Part shown: piece by piece, positions 9,773-22,200 of the stretch | How the letters are laid out: each line of letters begins with the position of its first letter | How positions within the stretch are numbered: position 1 is the first letter of the stretch | NCBI GenBank assembly: GCA_003254885.1 | Contig: QANT01001248.1 | Coordinates: 1 to 64,000, forward strand | Source of the DNA: Purshia tridentata | Lineage: Eukaryota; Streptophyta; Magnoliopsida; Rosales; Rosaceae | Length of the DNA: 64,000 nt | Reading direction: 5' to 3' | Notes under the pieces: model-generated | Told to the model about the DNA's origin: nothing | Seen by the model: only the letters and a program-made list of their open reading frames with translations | Database searches by the model: none | Position numbers and translations under genes: made by a program

Positions 9773-11110
9773 TTAAATCTATCAAGTCATCGATCGATAT
9801 ATCATCCTTCTGATCAGTTGCTTTAATCAATTTGCTCTTAATTGGGTTTAGTACAGCTAGCCGCCCGCGGTGACGCACTCTGTCTCCTTGTTTAACTGGA
9901 ATTAATAAGATTGATTATGTAGGATGTTGATTCGTTAATTTTCTAGTCATTCTGCTCACGTACTCTACTTTAATTAATTGGTGACCATACCGATGTATTT
10001 ATTCTACTTCTTCTAATAAGCAGTTTTCATCCACGTCTTTCATAATTGAAAACCATGATCCACTCATAAATTGTTGAAGGGTTAAGGCCTAAGGGTTTTA
10101 TCTCTCATTGGTATCTGATTGTGAATATAATTCAATTTGTAATTATTTACTGGTGCTTAATTAAGAATATATATTCCTAATTAATTACAATATTTATGAT
10201 AGCGATAATAATAATCGCACAAAAGATTACATTCTAATATGTGTTTTATATCCTATAAACACGATGCAACTATATATGCTTATAAATTTTTTAAATTTTA
10301 TTTCTCCACGTACATATATAGAATGAATGTACTTTTAATCAATCTGTACCTATGTATATATATATATATATAGATATACCAAACTTCACGACATATTAGA
10401 AGCATATATATATATATATAGCTCCAGCAACATTTATTAATTAACTAGCATCGCCCCAGCAGTACGTACCACCAGCTTAAAGCATAAAATGTACATATTT
10501 CAATTGATCTAAATTATATGAGGCTGCTTTTGTTTTTGGTCTGCTAGCTGTATATGGCTTGGGATGCTGGGTCAGAGAATTGTAGGTGCATGGAATGGAT
10601 TCTAGTGTTGCTGCGAACTTCGTTTTGAATGTTGTGGATAAGCTCCAGCCTCTATTCTAGCTCTAGCTACAGTCTCATCGATTCGGATCGATCGACTTGT
10701 CATTTTTTTTTTAACAGGAATTGAGATGCAAGCTCACCAATAAACAAATTACATAGTTTAATTAGTTTTTGGTAAACATATATATTTTAGCTAGTTTAAA
10801 CTTGTGCAATCACGAAAACTTCATATTAATTTAAACATTTCTTTATATATTTGCTTTGCATGTGTATGTATATATAATCAACAATGTTACATTTATTATA
10901 TTTTTCTACCATAATTTTCAAAAATTTATACCACCTTACAATAATATTATTGATATATAATGTTATACCCCAAAATTAATTAAGATGGTTTTGTTCTGAC
11001 TATATTTAATGATACCATCATATTGAATTTTAATATTGCATATTCAAAAAGTTGAAACGTACGGGAAATCAAAGTCTGCCATCAAGATATATGTATATAT
11101 ATATATATAA

Positions 11111-11165
<55 letters not shown>

Positions 11166-11487
11166 TAGAGATTTAAGGGAAAAATCGCATGAAAACTTTC
11201 TTATATCCTTATCTACAACTGCTTTTCAAATTTATCGATCATATGTAATCAATTTGATTCGTGTTTATTTATAGTTATGTATGTATTATCATATCATTGC
11301 TAAGTTTCCACAAAATTAAAATGGTAAATCAACATGTGCCCTCAAGATAGAGATTGTTTCAAAGTAATGTATATATCCATAGGTTATGTAATTTAAATGA
11401 TCGATTAACGATAAATGCAATTTGAAATTTGAAAGACCAAACAGATTGATAACACTATCTTTATGGGTTATCCTGGCCTCAGTTACA
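9773..11487. other. Intergenic DNA with microsatellites
   Basis: Contains the 3' flank of the 8645 gene (a CTCTGTCTCCTTGTTTAACT block that is also found 3' of the 11594 gene), a (TA)n run at 10354-10372, AT-rich filler, and the duplicated upstream region of the second tandem gene. No coding exon is supported. Confidence 0.5.
11110..11168. repeat. (GA)n microsatellite
   Basis: Nearly pure GA dinucleotide repeat, about 59 bp, interrupted by a few extra A. It lies about 430 bp upstream of the second tandem gene, between two partial copies of the duplicated promoter block. Confidence 0.95.
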
Positions 11488-11494
11488 TATATAA
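11488..11494 (+). promoter_or_regulatory. TATA box of the 11594 gene
   Basis: TATATAA lies 106 nt upstream of the start codon, matching the position of the TATA box in the paralogous copy at 8546. Confidence 0.5.
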
Positions 11495-11593
11495 CAACCA
11501 TTAAAGACCAAAAACGAAGATCGACCCCATAATTTATATTGTGAAAGAAAAGTGAGAGAGAACAAGTAATAACTAGCTAGCCAATAAATAAAA

Positions 11594-12703
11594 ATGAGGG
11601 TTTTCCTTTTCATTTTATTACTTGGTATGTATTGTTCATTAGTAGCTGCTGAGCCTGAAAGTCCAAGGTGGTGTATAGCAACTCCATGTGCATTGATCCA
11701 TCCTAGCTTCTATTTGTATCGCAAATGTTGTTCGTGTCCTCCTAAATCATCAGTAACTACTCCACCTCCTCCTGCAGTCCCTAAAAGCCCACCCTCACCT
11801 TCACCTCCTATTGCAGCCCATAATATTCAAAGCCGATCACCAGCACCAACTCCTGAGGCACATGAGTTCAAAGCACCATGGTGGTGCAGGTACATGCCTC
11901 GCTTGCCATGCAATACAATACGTTTCGAGCATGGCCTTATTTCTGCCAAATGTTGCGGTCTACCTGCTGGTACACTTCAACAAAGCCCACCATCTGCATC
12001 TTATTCAGCCCAAGCTCCAACACTTCAAGCTGCTGTGCTTCATGAAACCCCTTGCCCCAATAACTCATCATCATATCCAGCTGCAATTTTCAGTCCTGAT
12101 CCTACAATGTGCTTTGAACAACGCATGACATCTACTAAATGTGAGGTTCACAAAAAATCAGAAAATTCATTCCAAAGGAGCATTCGTTGCTGCACTGATA
12201 CTACATACATTGGTAAGGAGTGTTCTTCTCCCAACAATATGACTCGCACAACCAAAACAGAATGCACTGTCGATGGTGTACTAGTCCCACCTCCTCCATC
12301 TGAACCTCCTGTGGAGGCCCAGCCCAGCCCAGCTCCACCTCCTAGTGGTACTCCTCCAAACTCAGCTCCTCCATCTGAACCTCCTGTGGAGGCCCAGCCC
12401 AGCTCAGCTCCACCTCCTAGTGGCACTCCTCCAAACTCACCTCCTCCATCTGAACCTCCTGTGGAGGCCCTGCCCAGCCCAGCTCCTCCTCCAAACTCAC
12501 CTCCACCACCATCAGCTAGCAGTGAAGGTCACATTGATTGCTATCCTCCGGTTATCGAAAATCAAGCAGCTGCAATTCGTGGAATGTGTTGCATAACACG
12601 GGTGGCTAATGGCGAGGACTGTTCTGGGCCAGTCCGTAAACCCTATCGAACGGTCCATACGGATTGTCATCCAGCAAAGAATGGTTTCTGCTATTCGGGA
12701 TAA
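11594..12703 (+). CDS. Secreted Cys/Pro-rich modular protein, tandem copy 2
   Basis: Single-exon gene, 369 residues, paralogous to the 8645 gene: the same MRV-x-FIL signal peptide, the same order of cysteine modules, and alignable flanks on both sides. After the signal peptide come two PC...CC modules (TPCA...RKCC and LPCN...AKCC). A long module follows (MCFEQR...IRCC...KEC...TEC), then three proline-rich units of about 25 residues (PPSEPPVEAQPSPAPPPSGT core) and the C-terminal module (GMCC...EDC...TDC), ending FCYSG. Sequons include NNSS and NMT. The linker differs from copy 1: Pro/Glu-rich instead of Ser/Asp-rich, so linkers have expanded independently while the Cys modules were kept. The role is unknown; an extracellular, possibly disulfide-folded defence or wall protein is an inference. 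Confidence 0.8.
   Translation: MRVFLFILLLGMYCSLVAAEPESPRWCIATPCALIHPSFYLYRKCCSCPPKSSVTTPPPPAVPKSPPSPSPPIAAHNIQSRSPAPTPEAHEFKAPWWCRYMPRLPCNTIRFEHGLISAKCCGLPAGTLQQSPPSASYSAQAPTLQAAVLHETPCPNNSSSYPAAIFSPDPTMCFEQRMTSTKCEVHKKSENSFQRSIRCCTDTTYIGKECSSPNNMTRTTKTECTVDGVLVPPPPSEPPVEAQPSPAPPPSGTPPNSAPPSEPPVEAQPSSAPPPSGTPPNSPPPSEPPVEALPSPAPPPNSPPPPSASSEGHIDCYPPVIENQAAAIRGMCCITRVANGEDCSGPVRKPYRTVHTDCHPAKNGFCYSG
12293..12511 (+). repeat. Three tandem 75-bp proline-coding repeats
   Basis: Two full units (12293-12367 and 12368-12442) and a shortened third encode PPSEPPVEA[QL]PS-type segments of the 11594 protein. Copies are close to identical at nucleotide level, which suggests recent slippage or unequal exchange. 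Confidence 0.85.
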
Positions 12704-14294
12704 TTAATATCTATAAAGCAGGAGACTGACTTTATCTCCTTATTTAGTTAAATTAGTTGGAATAAGATTCCTCGATATATGTACGTACTACGTACCTTCA
12801 TTACTCTTCTAATAATTAAATACTTTTATTTATAATATGTTTATATCTCTTTAATTAATTTCCAACATTTTCTAATGCATGAGCTATAATGTGCCCCATG
12901 CATAGCAATATTTAATATATTGTGTACGTACGTGGTCGATCTATCTTAGTCAGATGACCCTGCATCTGCGCGCATATTAATATATAACATCATATATGAT
13001 ATATCATAATATTACTGGCCGGGTTATAATGTCGTCAGATTAGAGAAGCAGTACTCTAAATCATCAAAACAATAAATTTGTTGGTGTTTGAAGATAATAA
13101 ACATTAAATTTGTTCAAGAGGAGTTTTAGTTTATGATTTCTGAAACGATCGATCCTTAGTAACTAGAGCTATGCAGCTATAGCTGTAGCCTGTAGGGAGT
13201 CGAATATGCAGCTGCTTATTATTTTTATTTTATTTTATTAACTTTGAAGTTCATAAAGCACACATGTGGTACGTGTTATTGTTCACGCATTAATACTTAC
13301 TTCATAAAATATTTATATTTTAATTAATCATTAATTAGACTAGTCCTTTTGTTGCAGTTATCATTTGAGCAAATGAAGTTAGGTTAACAACTTAACAGTA
13401 AAGTAGCTTATTTCACCAAGAAAATATAAAAAATCTTTTTTTTCTTTTCCTAGTGATTGTCATAGGAGTAAAACATTAATTTAAGCTACAATCATGCATG
13501 TTTTGGTTGGTATTTTAATAAACTAATATTTTACCAACTTCCAGACTCAGTTAAATCATATATACAAAAGCACAATTCCTTAATAAATTTAAAGAAAAAG
13601 TAATTTAGAATTAAGACTCCATTAATCTATGTAGCAGAAAAAACGTTGTTGCAGCCATCACATTCTATATAGCATTGGCTAGAAGCCTACAACAACATAT
13701 TATCGCACAATTAATAACACATTATAAAATTAACGAATTAATTTCTCGATTGATCTTTTACAGGCATTTACACGTACCCAATTCTTTAGCAAAACATATA
13801 TATATAGCACAAGAGCATCAGATCAATTACTCTGTTTTTGGTATACCTTTTATAACTTTGAAGCTTGCAAATTAAGCAGTTACCTTTTTATATATCTGTA
13901 TATGCAATTTGCAATTGGTCTAGACAATTGAATCTCGGAATTAAGGATTCATTAGATTTGGAATTAGAAAAAAGAAAAGAAAAAAGGAGGATAGATTCTG
14001 AAAGTTATTTAACTTGGACCGATAATATTGTATCGATCACGACAGGTTTTCAAAACTTGAAAATTTTATCTTTTATATATTAAATTCATAAAAGTATATA
14101 TATATTTTGAAATTTTAAAAACTGATTTGGTTTGATATATAACAAACTCTGATCGATGATGATGATAATGAAGGTAATTAAGGATGACTCAAGGTAATCT
14201 GATCAGTTAATTAGGTAGGATAACTCATCTGCGGCTTATCTTATCTCTCTTGGTTTTATATTTGTACAAGAGTACTACGTCTTATAAACAAGCC
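12704..14294. other. Intergenic DNA, no gene seen
   Basis: AT-rich DNA after the tandem pair. Two overlapping plus-strand frames at 13675-14083 are open but AT-biased and show no known motif, signal peptide or splice context, so no gene is called. Confidence 0.4.
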
Positions 14295-14302
14295 TATATA
14301 TA
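14295..14302 (+). promoter_or_regulatory. TATA box of the PR-1-like gene
   Basis: TATATATA, 103 nt upstream of the start codon, in the context AAGCCTATATATAGTACG. Confidence 0.5.
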
Positions 14303-14397
14303 GTACGTGTAATTTAGAGTTGAATGAATATATACCTAGCTAGTCTTATAGCTAGGTAGCACACATAATTAGAAATTAAATAAATACAGCGAACTCC

Positions 14398-14916
14398 ATG
14401 GAGCATTATTATGCGTTGCTTGTAGTGGCTGCTGGTGTAGCCATGATCATCTCATCAGCATCAGGTCTGTCAGATGGTGCAGCCGAAGAATTTTTGGAAG
14501 CTCACAACGAAGCGAGAGGTGCAGTGGGGGTTGGGGCTCTCAAGTGGAGCGAGTCCCTGGCCAAATTCGCAAGCCAAGTGGTGAGAAATCAAAGAGAGTA
14601 CAAGGGTTGCCAGAGTGCATACGTGAGCCTTGAAAACTATGGGACGAACCAGGTGTACTTGGCGAATATGGGCGCGGCTGCAATGACACCGCGCGTGGCG
14701 GTGAGTTACTGGGTGGCGGAGAACAAGTACTACAACCACACTGACAACTCGTGCCGGCGGAATCGCGATTGCGGGGCCTACACGCAGTTGGTCCGGAACA
14801 AGACTTCGGAGTTGGGGTGTGCACTGGCCACCTGCGCCAAGGAGCGGACCAGTTTGAGTATCTGTATTTATTATCCTCCAGGAGATTATTACTTTGCAAG
14901 GGAGAGGCCCTACTAA
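14398..14916 (+). CDS. PR-1-like CAP-domain secreted protein, diverged
   Basis: Intronless, 172 residues, the usual PR-1 length. A signal peptide (about residues 1-23) is followed by the CAP fold: FLEAHNEAR (34-40, His36), LENYG (78-82, Glu79), YWVAENKYY (104-112, Glu108), CGAYTQLV (125-132) and the C-terminal PPGDYYFARERPY. All six conserved cysteines are present (71, 119, 125, 141, 146, 156). Canonical PR-1 has CGHYTQVVW; here the His of the CAP cavity is Ala127 and the following Trp is replaced. The CNYxPxGN motif that precedes the CAPE peptide reads CIYYPPGD. PR-1 proteins are apoplastic, bind sterols and are linked to defence; this copy is probably secreted but may have lost the metal-binding tetrad and CAPE processing. 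No neighbouring PR-1 paralogue is in the window. Confidence 0.92.
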   Translation: MEHYYALLVVAAGVAMIISSASGLSDGAAEEFLEAHNEARGAVGVGALKWSESLAKFASQVVRNQREYKGCQSAYVSLENYGTNQVYLANMGAAAMTPRVAVSYWVAENKYYNHTDNSCRRNRDCGAYTQLVRNKTSELGCALATCAKERTSLSICIYYPPGDYYFARERPY

Positions 14917-16621
14917 GTTAATTAATTACCTACATGCACATTAATTAAGTTGATGTTGTAATCTATGCACCCAACTTAATTATCACAAACAATAAAATCT
15001 ACGTAGCTAGCTAATTCATTTTTGCAGATTAATAAAAGTATTAATCAGTCAGCGCGCTGATATATATGTATACCACCTAAAACCCACGCTAAATAAACTT
15101 AGTTAACTCAATTTTCTCACTTCCTTTATGCAACAATTATATATAGAGCTATATTTATATATGTTGCTTGTTTATAATGTGCCATATACTGCGCATTTCA
15201 CCAATACTTTCATTTAATTTGTTGTATGCCTTTCTACTCCCTAGCAGTTCGATCGCTACACAATTATAATCATCTTCATTCTACAATAATTGCCTCTATT
15301 AATCCAACTTTTTTCGTGGGATAGATGACTTAAAAAATCATTTTGAGATGATAAAAGAGAAAATTAATCCTACTTTCTTCGTGGGATAAGAAGGTGATTT
15401 TCATATGATGAAAGTAAAAAAAACAAAGGTTTTCTCCTTGAGACGGAACTATAGTTTGATTTCTGAATTGGGGTAAATCTGATTGGTAACTATACAATTC
15501 TAAAAATTATTGGAATTCTAGATACTAAATTGAGGTCCATAGAGTTTTGAAGATACTAGGTAACTATACAATTTATACTTACATATTGATAAATTTATAG
15601 TTTCTAATAATCAATAGTAATGGCGCACTTAAAAGTTTATACAATTCAGCCACTTAAATAATATCAGCTTGATAGACCTGAGGCAGGCTTTTGCAGTGGT
15701 GGGGTGATCGGGTATATGAATTGATGTTTAGTATGTTTTCTTCACGTGAATATCTCACAAAACTAGCTAGTTACATGGTTCAACAGTAAAACTCTTCATC
15801 CATCACACATTTTAGTAACAAAACTTATTCAACTGGTGCCATTATTTTATTACCCCATTTATCTAAATGAATAATAAAAATTAAAAATAAAAAGTAAGAT
15901 TTTTAGCATATATTCAAAGAACACCTCAAATAAGTTTTGTTTGCCGATAGTAGCCCAAACTCGCCCACAATTCATTCATCTCTTGCAAAAGATATATAGG
16001 AATTATTTTTCAACTCCTAGGGACTATGACAGACATTGCTTCAACAATATGAAATTATGAACCTTGGTTTGGTTTTGTAGTTAGAGGCTAGATAGATCAA
16101 ATAGGGATGTACGTTTTTAGTTATGGGCCTATAATAAAATCTTTGAAACAATAAAAAAAATCACAATTTTAGCATGAGATCTATATCAAAAAAAAAAAAA
16201 AATTTGAAAAAGCNAAAAGATTTGAAAAAGCAAAAAAAATCACAAAAAAAAAGGAAAAAAAAAGAAAAGAAGAAATATCAAACAGAGCCTTAAAAAATGA
16301 TGGATTCCCCTACTGACAATGCATAGGCAAATAATTTGGCTTCTTCTCGAGGACAAAAAAATAATTATAATTTGGCTTCTTCTAAGTTCTATCCCCTCTC
16401 TCTCCCACCACCCCAGTCAACACGGCCGGCTTCGCCGAAAAACCCTAGAACCCCAAATTAATTTTCGATCCTCAATTTCTTTATTACAAATTTCATCAGT
16501 CAAAAGGAACAACGCCAAAAGCTCAATGCATTGATCGCATACACAAAAAGGAACAACGCCAACTCCGCCAGTCGCGTTGCCCGAACTCGGCCAGTCTTTT
16601 TTTTTTCAAGTCCCCGTAGAA
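14917..16621. other. Intergenic DNA and TIP1 upstream region
   Basis: AT-rich DNA with no supported gene. A repeated ATCCTACTTTCTTCGTGGGATA-like block occurs twice (near 15303-15325 and 15366-15388). An A-rich stretch at 16160-16280 contains one ambiguous base at 16214. The last 150 bp is a pyrimidine-rich probable 5' leader of TIP1. Confidence 0.4.
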
Positions 16622-19220
16622 ATGTCGTCGGAGATCGAGGTCGTCGAGGACGAGGTCCAAACTCGCGATCGCGAATCGGCTGGTGCGTCTGCCAATTCGA
16701 CGAACAAAGGCGACGCCAATGGGATTGGGGAAGAGAGTCTGCGAAACGACGTCTACACGGCGGCTGCTTACGGGGATTTGGAGAAGCTTCAGAGATTGGT
16801 GGAGTGCGAGGGTTGCTTTGTTTCCGAGACCGATGGCCTCGGCTACTATGCCCTCCAGTGGGCCGCTCTCAACAACCGCACTGCCGCTGCCCAGTTTATT
16901 ATTGAGGTTGTTATTCACTCTATTTCGTTTTTTGGAGTTTAATGAATTGGGTTTGCTTTGTTTGATGGGTTTATGTAATGCGCTTAAGTTTATCAAAATT
17001 TGACATATGTTATTGATTGGAGGCATAAGGCATTAAAGACTAAATTTTGTGTTACTTTATTTGAATGTAAAGGTCAACTTTTGCTCAGACTTCGTCTCTT
17101 CTATCTGATAATTGAAAATTAAAATGGGAACGGTAATTCTTTAACCATTTCATATTTGGGTTTACAATGGTGTTTTGTTGACGTTTAGCAAAGGTGTATT
17201 TGTGTTACGCATTTTGGTGTTGGGTTTTCTGAAGAGTATTTATTTATTGCTATGATTGTTGTTGTTGCTTTTTAAAAATTGAAATACAGATAAGTGTATT
17301 TGTATAACCAGTTTGTTATTGGGTTTTCTTAAATGCCAGCACGGAGGAGATGTGAATGCAACAGATCATACGGGGCAGACAGCATTACACTGGAGTGCAG
17401 TGCGGGGTGCAATCCAGGTTGCAGAGCTATTACTTCAAGAGGGTGCTCGGGTCAATGCAGCCGATATGTATGGCTATCAGGTTAGTTTCACCTTCTGCTC
17501 CCTTTCACAATCCTAATTGTCCGTGGTTAAGAGAATAGTATGATTTTGTTGGTTTTGGATCTTGGGAGTGAAATTTGATGTAGAATTTGTGAACAAGCAT
17601 ATGTGTGTATATGTGTGGTGTTTGTATTAGCTATTCTAAATACTATATGTGTATTGGAAAATAGAAGTTTCAAGGAAAATATACAAACCATCAGAACCTG
17701 CAATTCAGCTATCTTGATAATGTATATACTCCAAAACGTTTTTGAGCAAGTTCAGAAGTTCAATTTCTGATTCATATGATTTTGAATCTCATAATTTAAT
17801 TCGAACTTTTGCAAACAGCATCTAATTATTTTCTTCAAGTATGGTTGCCGCAAAGGCATCCACTGATACAGCTACGAGTTTACTATTTAATTGAAAGTGG
17901 AAAAACCAGTTTGGTGTTATCTTGCACTAATTGTTTTAAATTTATATTTTAGGTTCTCAGTTGAGTAACTGAAAACATTTTCCCCCCTTTTGACTGATAA
18001 ATTGGCTGAAACATGTTAATTTTACTGATCGAGTTTGATATGACCACAGACTACACATGTTGCTGCTCAATATGGTCAGACTGCTTTCCTATACCATATT
18101 GTTTCAAAATGGAATGCTGACCCTGATGCTCCCGATAATGATGGAAGAAGCCCTTTACACTGGTATGTGAGAATATTAACTACATCTTTGTTTATTGTTT
18201 TTGGGTAGGAGTTTTATTTTATGTTGCAAAATTCTTTTCCATGCTTATGAAAGAATTTTTTATGTTTTTCTTGTGTGAAGGTAAACTTTTGTTGAAACCA
18301 ATCTAATATTTTTTTTTATATTTTTGTTCTCCATTTGGTCTGTGCACTTCTGTTATGGGCATGCATCATGTTTCATGAGGCAGTTCCTTGATAGTAGATA
18401 GAATATACGCTTAGCAATGTTTGAATGTGAAACTTTTTTCATATGTTCCTTTGTTATGATAATTAGTCGACTTGTTCTGTTTGCTTTCCTTTGGTTGGCA
18501 AAAGCTTGCTCGGTCAGTTTCACCTACTTTCCTAGTCTTTGCCAAATTACATGTTTAACTTTCAGATGGAATATTTGCACAATGCTTAACATGTAAATTT
18601 AATTTAATTTAATTTCTTTTCTTTTGTTGGGTTTAGGGCTGCTTATAAAGGTTTTGCTGATTGTATACGTCTTCTTTTATTTCTGGATGCATATAAAGGA
18701 CGCCAAGATAAAGAGGGTAAGTACCACCTCTGTTTCATTACTTTACCGCTAGGGCAAGGATGCCAAAATATGATTGTGTAATTAACTTATTATGGATAAT
18801 AATCAATTTCTGGTTGCCTCTGTGTAACTGCAGGTTGCACTCCTTTGCATTGGGCTGCTATCAGGGGTAACTTGGAGGCATGCACAGTGTTGGTACAGGC
18901 CGGAAAGAAGGAGGACTTAATGGTTACAGATAACACTGGCCTTACACCAGCACAACTTGCTGCTGATAAAAATCACAGACAAGTTGCTTTTTTCCTTGTA
19001 GGTGTTCCATAACCAAAACACTTTTAAATTGGTTAGTAATGTTACTTGTTTGTTCATTGAATTATGTTTCAATACCTTTCCCATGTTGAGGACTTTCATT
19101 TTTTGTACTTTGTAAAGACATGATGAATTGTATTGTGATTTTTTTTCCGCTCCTTTTATGTTTAGAAATATTTCCTGGTAAATATCTAAAAACTTTAGGA
19201 CATGTGGTAGTTGTTTCCCA

Positions 19221-19263
<43 letters not shown>

Positions 19264-22200
19264 TGTTGTGGTGTATGAATTTTTGATTCTTACGTACTTA
19301 TGTTCTGCCTAGGAACTCCAACTTATAAATGAAAGAATGGAAAGTACTTGCATGATCTGATAAATATGATTTTGCAGGGTAATGCTAGAAGGCTTCTTGA
19401 CAGACGTTGTGATGGGAGCAGTCGTCTCGGACAACTTTCAAAACTAGGACTTGCACCCATACTCTGGTGTATAATCTTTGTGCTCCTGGTTACCTATACT
19501 CATTCTGTCATCATGGGTATCTCCCCGAGCTTTATATGAAACCTAAATATGTGCCCTTGTTGTCATGATTATAATACTTACAATGTTTCCCCCTGTCCAA
19601 CTCGCTTGCAGCACCAAATCTGCCAAAGTTAACAGCCGGATCTCTTTTTATTGCATGGCTAGGAGTTTTCCTGACAACTGCTGGTCTGGTCATGTTCTAT
19701 AGGTGTAGCAGGTATGACATATAGAGTAGTTGTGAATTCTTTGACTTCAATTGCAGACTTGATCAGCTGGCCTGGCTATCATGGTGGACATAATTAGGTT
19801 TCTTAAAAGGACAATTGGGGTTCACATATATTAAGACTAATATGGTAGTGAACTTTTATTATTAATAGAGTTCTTATTTGAATATATGACCAGCATCGTC
19901 CTTGTATAGAATTATTATCATGATTTGTTCAAATCCTGATCTTGGTTGGATCCACGTTCCTTTTTTGTCCTTAATTTTTGCTCCTCCTATCGCCATGCTG
20001 CCATTTTAAGGGTTAGTTCTGCTAACATTGATATATTTTCATTGTGTAAAGATGCCTAAATCAGATTGGCATGTGATCCAATTCATTGCAAATTTTGGTT
20101 CCCTGCTTGCTATTGGCTTAACATAGTAGAATTGATAATCATTCACTCTTGGATAATCAGACTGGTGGAAATTTTGTGTCTATGATACTTTTTTTTTTCC
20201 GGTAACAATGTCTATGATATCTATGTTGGTTGTAGACTAACCTACACCTGTTGGATATGGCCTACTGCAATGATGGAAAATTAAAGTCTTTTTTATAGAA
20301 GAAGTCATGTAGTGTGTGCACAAATGAACATATACGTTTCATGCATGCCTAGATATTATGGTGCAGCACTGGGGCCTGGTCTCCCAATAAAATTTTTGTT
20401 GATTTTTAAAATTCTTTTATTGCAGCAAGGATCCAGGTTACATCCGCATGAATGTCCATGATTCACAAAATATGAAGGATGATGTGCGTACCATTCTTTT
20501 CTTTTTTCCGCGCTCTCTTTTCATATAACAAATGAGAATATAATTAATGATTTAATTCATGCATTATTAATGCATCTTTTGCCGGTTCCTCTTGATTTTC
20601 TTATAGATAAGACTTAATATTATAATTTTCATATAGCAAATGAGAATATAATATGCTTTTCATTTACACTCTCTAAAAAGTTATGTTAATATGTTGATTT
20701 ATTATATTTTATTAGGAACCACTTTTGAAGATTGAGATAAATAATCCTGCCTTGCTAGCCGGTAATTGGTCTCAGCTCTGTGCAACATGCAAGGTGCCAC
20801 CGACTGCTGACCTTTTCAGCTTGTAACCATCTTATGTAGTTGTCTTCAGACTATTGTCTAACTTGATTCACATTGCATTGTCATCAGATTGTCAGGCCTC
20901 TTCGTGCAAAGCACTGTTCCACTTGCGATCGTTGTGTTGAGCAATTTGACCACCATTGCCCTTGGGTATCCAATTGCATTGGCAAGGTGCATTGACATTA
21001 ATAATTTTTTGTACCATACTTAGTTTTCCAATGTTAACCAATTTTATTTATGAACAAAACATATGATTTGTTGTTTAGGTATCAAGTAGAATATCTGTTC
21101 CCATCAATAAAGTAGAATCTTTGTCAGCATGAAGTATATTTTATGCGGTCTTTAGTGATTCCTGTAGTCAATTGAGTTATATAATGATTTCAAAATCCTT
21201 TCCATCACCTTCCTTGACTGTGTGGTTGATCTGTCAGTTGCTCTCTTATACGTGGTCAAGGATTTCATGACTAATGGTGCAGATCATGTATTGGTTTCAG
21301 CATGGGAAACATTACTATTTTATACCTGACATGCATAGCTCATAATAATATAATTTCATTTTCATGTTATGATTAATTTACTCTTCTTTTTTTTCTTCTC
21401 TTCTTGTTATACAGAAAAATAAGAAGGATTTCTTTATTTTCCTTGTTCTGGAAGTTTTGGCAATGTTGATTACTGGAGGGGTTACACTTACAAGTATGTT
21501 CTAATTGGCTGGCTCTCATTTTTTCAGTTTTCTCAATTTTCTTTTGGCATAAAATTGTCTGTGTGCATGTGTGTAATCAGCTAAAAGAAAATAATGTTCT
21601 TTTTGCAGGAGTTTGGAGTGATCCAATGAGCCCATCTTCTTTTGGAGCATGGATGAATTATGCTGCTACAAGTCATGTGGGTGCTATTTCGTTTTTGATT
21701 GTGGATTTCTTCCTCTTCTTTGGCGTGGCTGTTTTGACTGTTGTACAAGCTTCTCAGGTAAGTCGCTTTTTGGCTCTTGAAAAAAAAAGAAGAGATTTCT
21801 TGTATCTGTGATAATCTTATGCAACCAATGCAAACACGAAATTTAAGATGCTGCATGGTGCATACCTTCATCTGTAAGGGGTTTGTAACAATTTATTATG
21901 CAACATTGGCATTTTTTTCGCTGATCCATAATCTTTTTTTCTTGTCACAGATATCACGAAATATTACTACTAATGAAATGGCAAATGCAATGCGTTATAA
22001 CTACCTTCGAGGCCCTGGTGGTCGGTTCAAAAACCCATATGATCATGGGATCAGGAAGAACTGTTCTGATTTTTTGATCAAAGGCTACAACGAAGATGTG
22101 GAATATGTTGAAGGATCAGCTCATGATGAGGGGATTGGAATGATGCATATGCGGAAGAACTCAAACTTGCAAAATGGGGGGGATGCCTATTCTCATCACA

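Noticed and set aside
13675-14083. Two consecutive plus-strand frames that briefly looked like organelle-derived coding DNA (Lys/Arg/Glu-rich stretch)
   Set aside because: I could not match the peptide to any plastid or mitochondrial protein I remember, and AT-rich DNA gives such peptides by chance. A search against organelle genomes would settle it.
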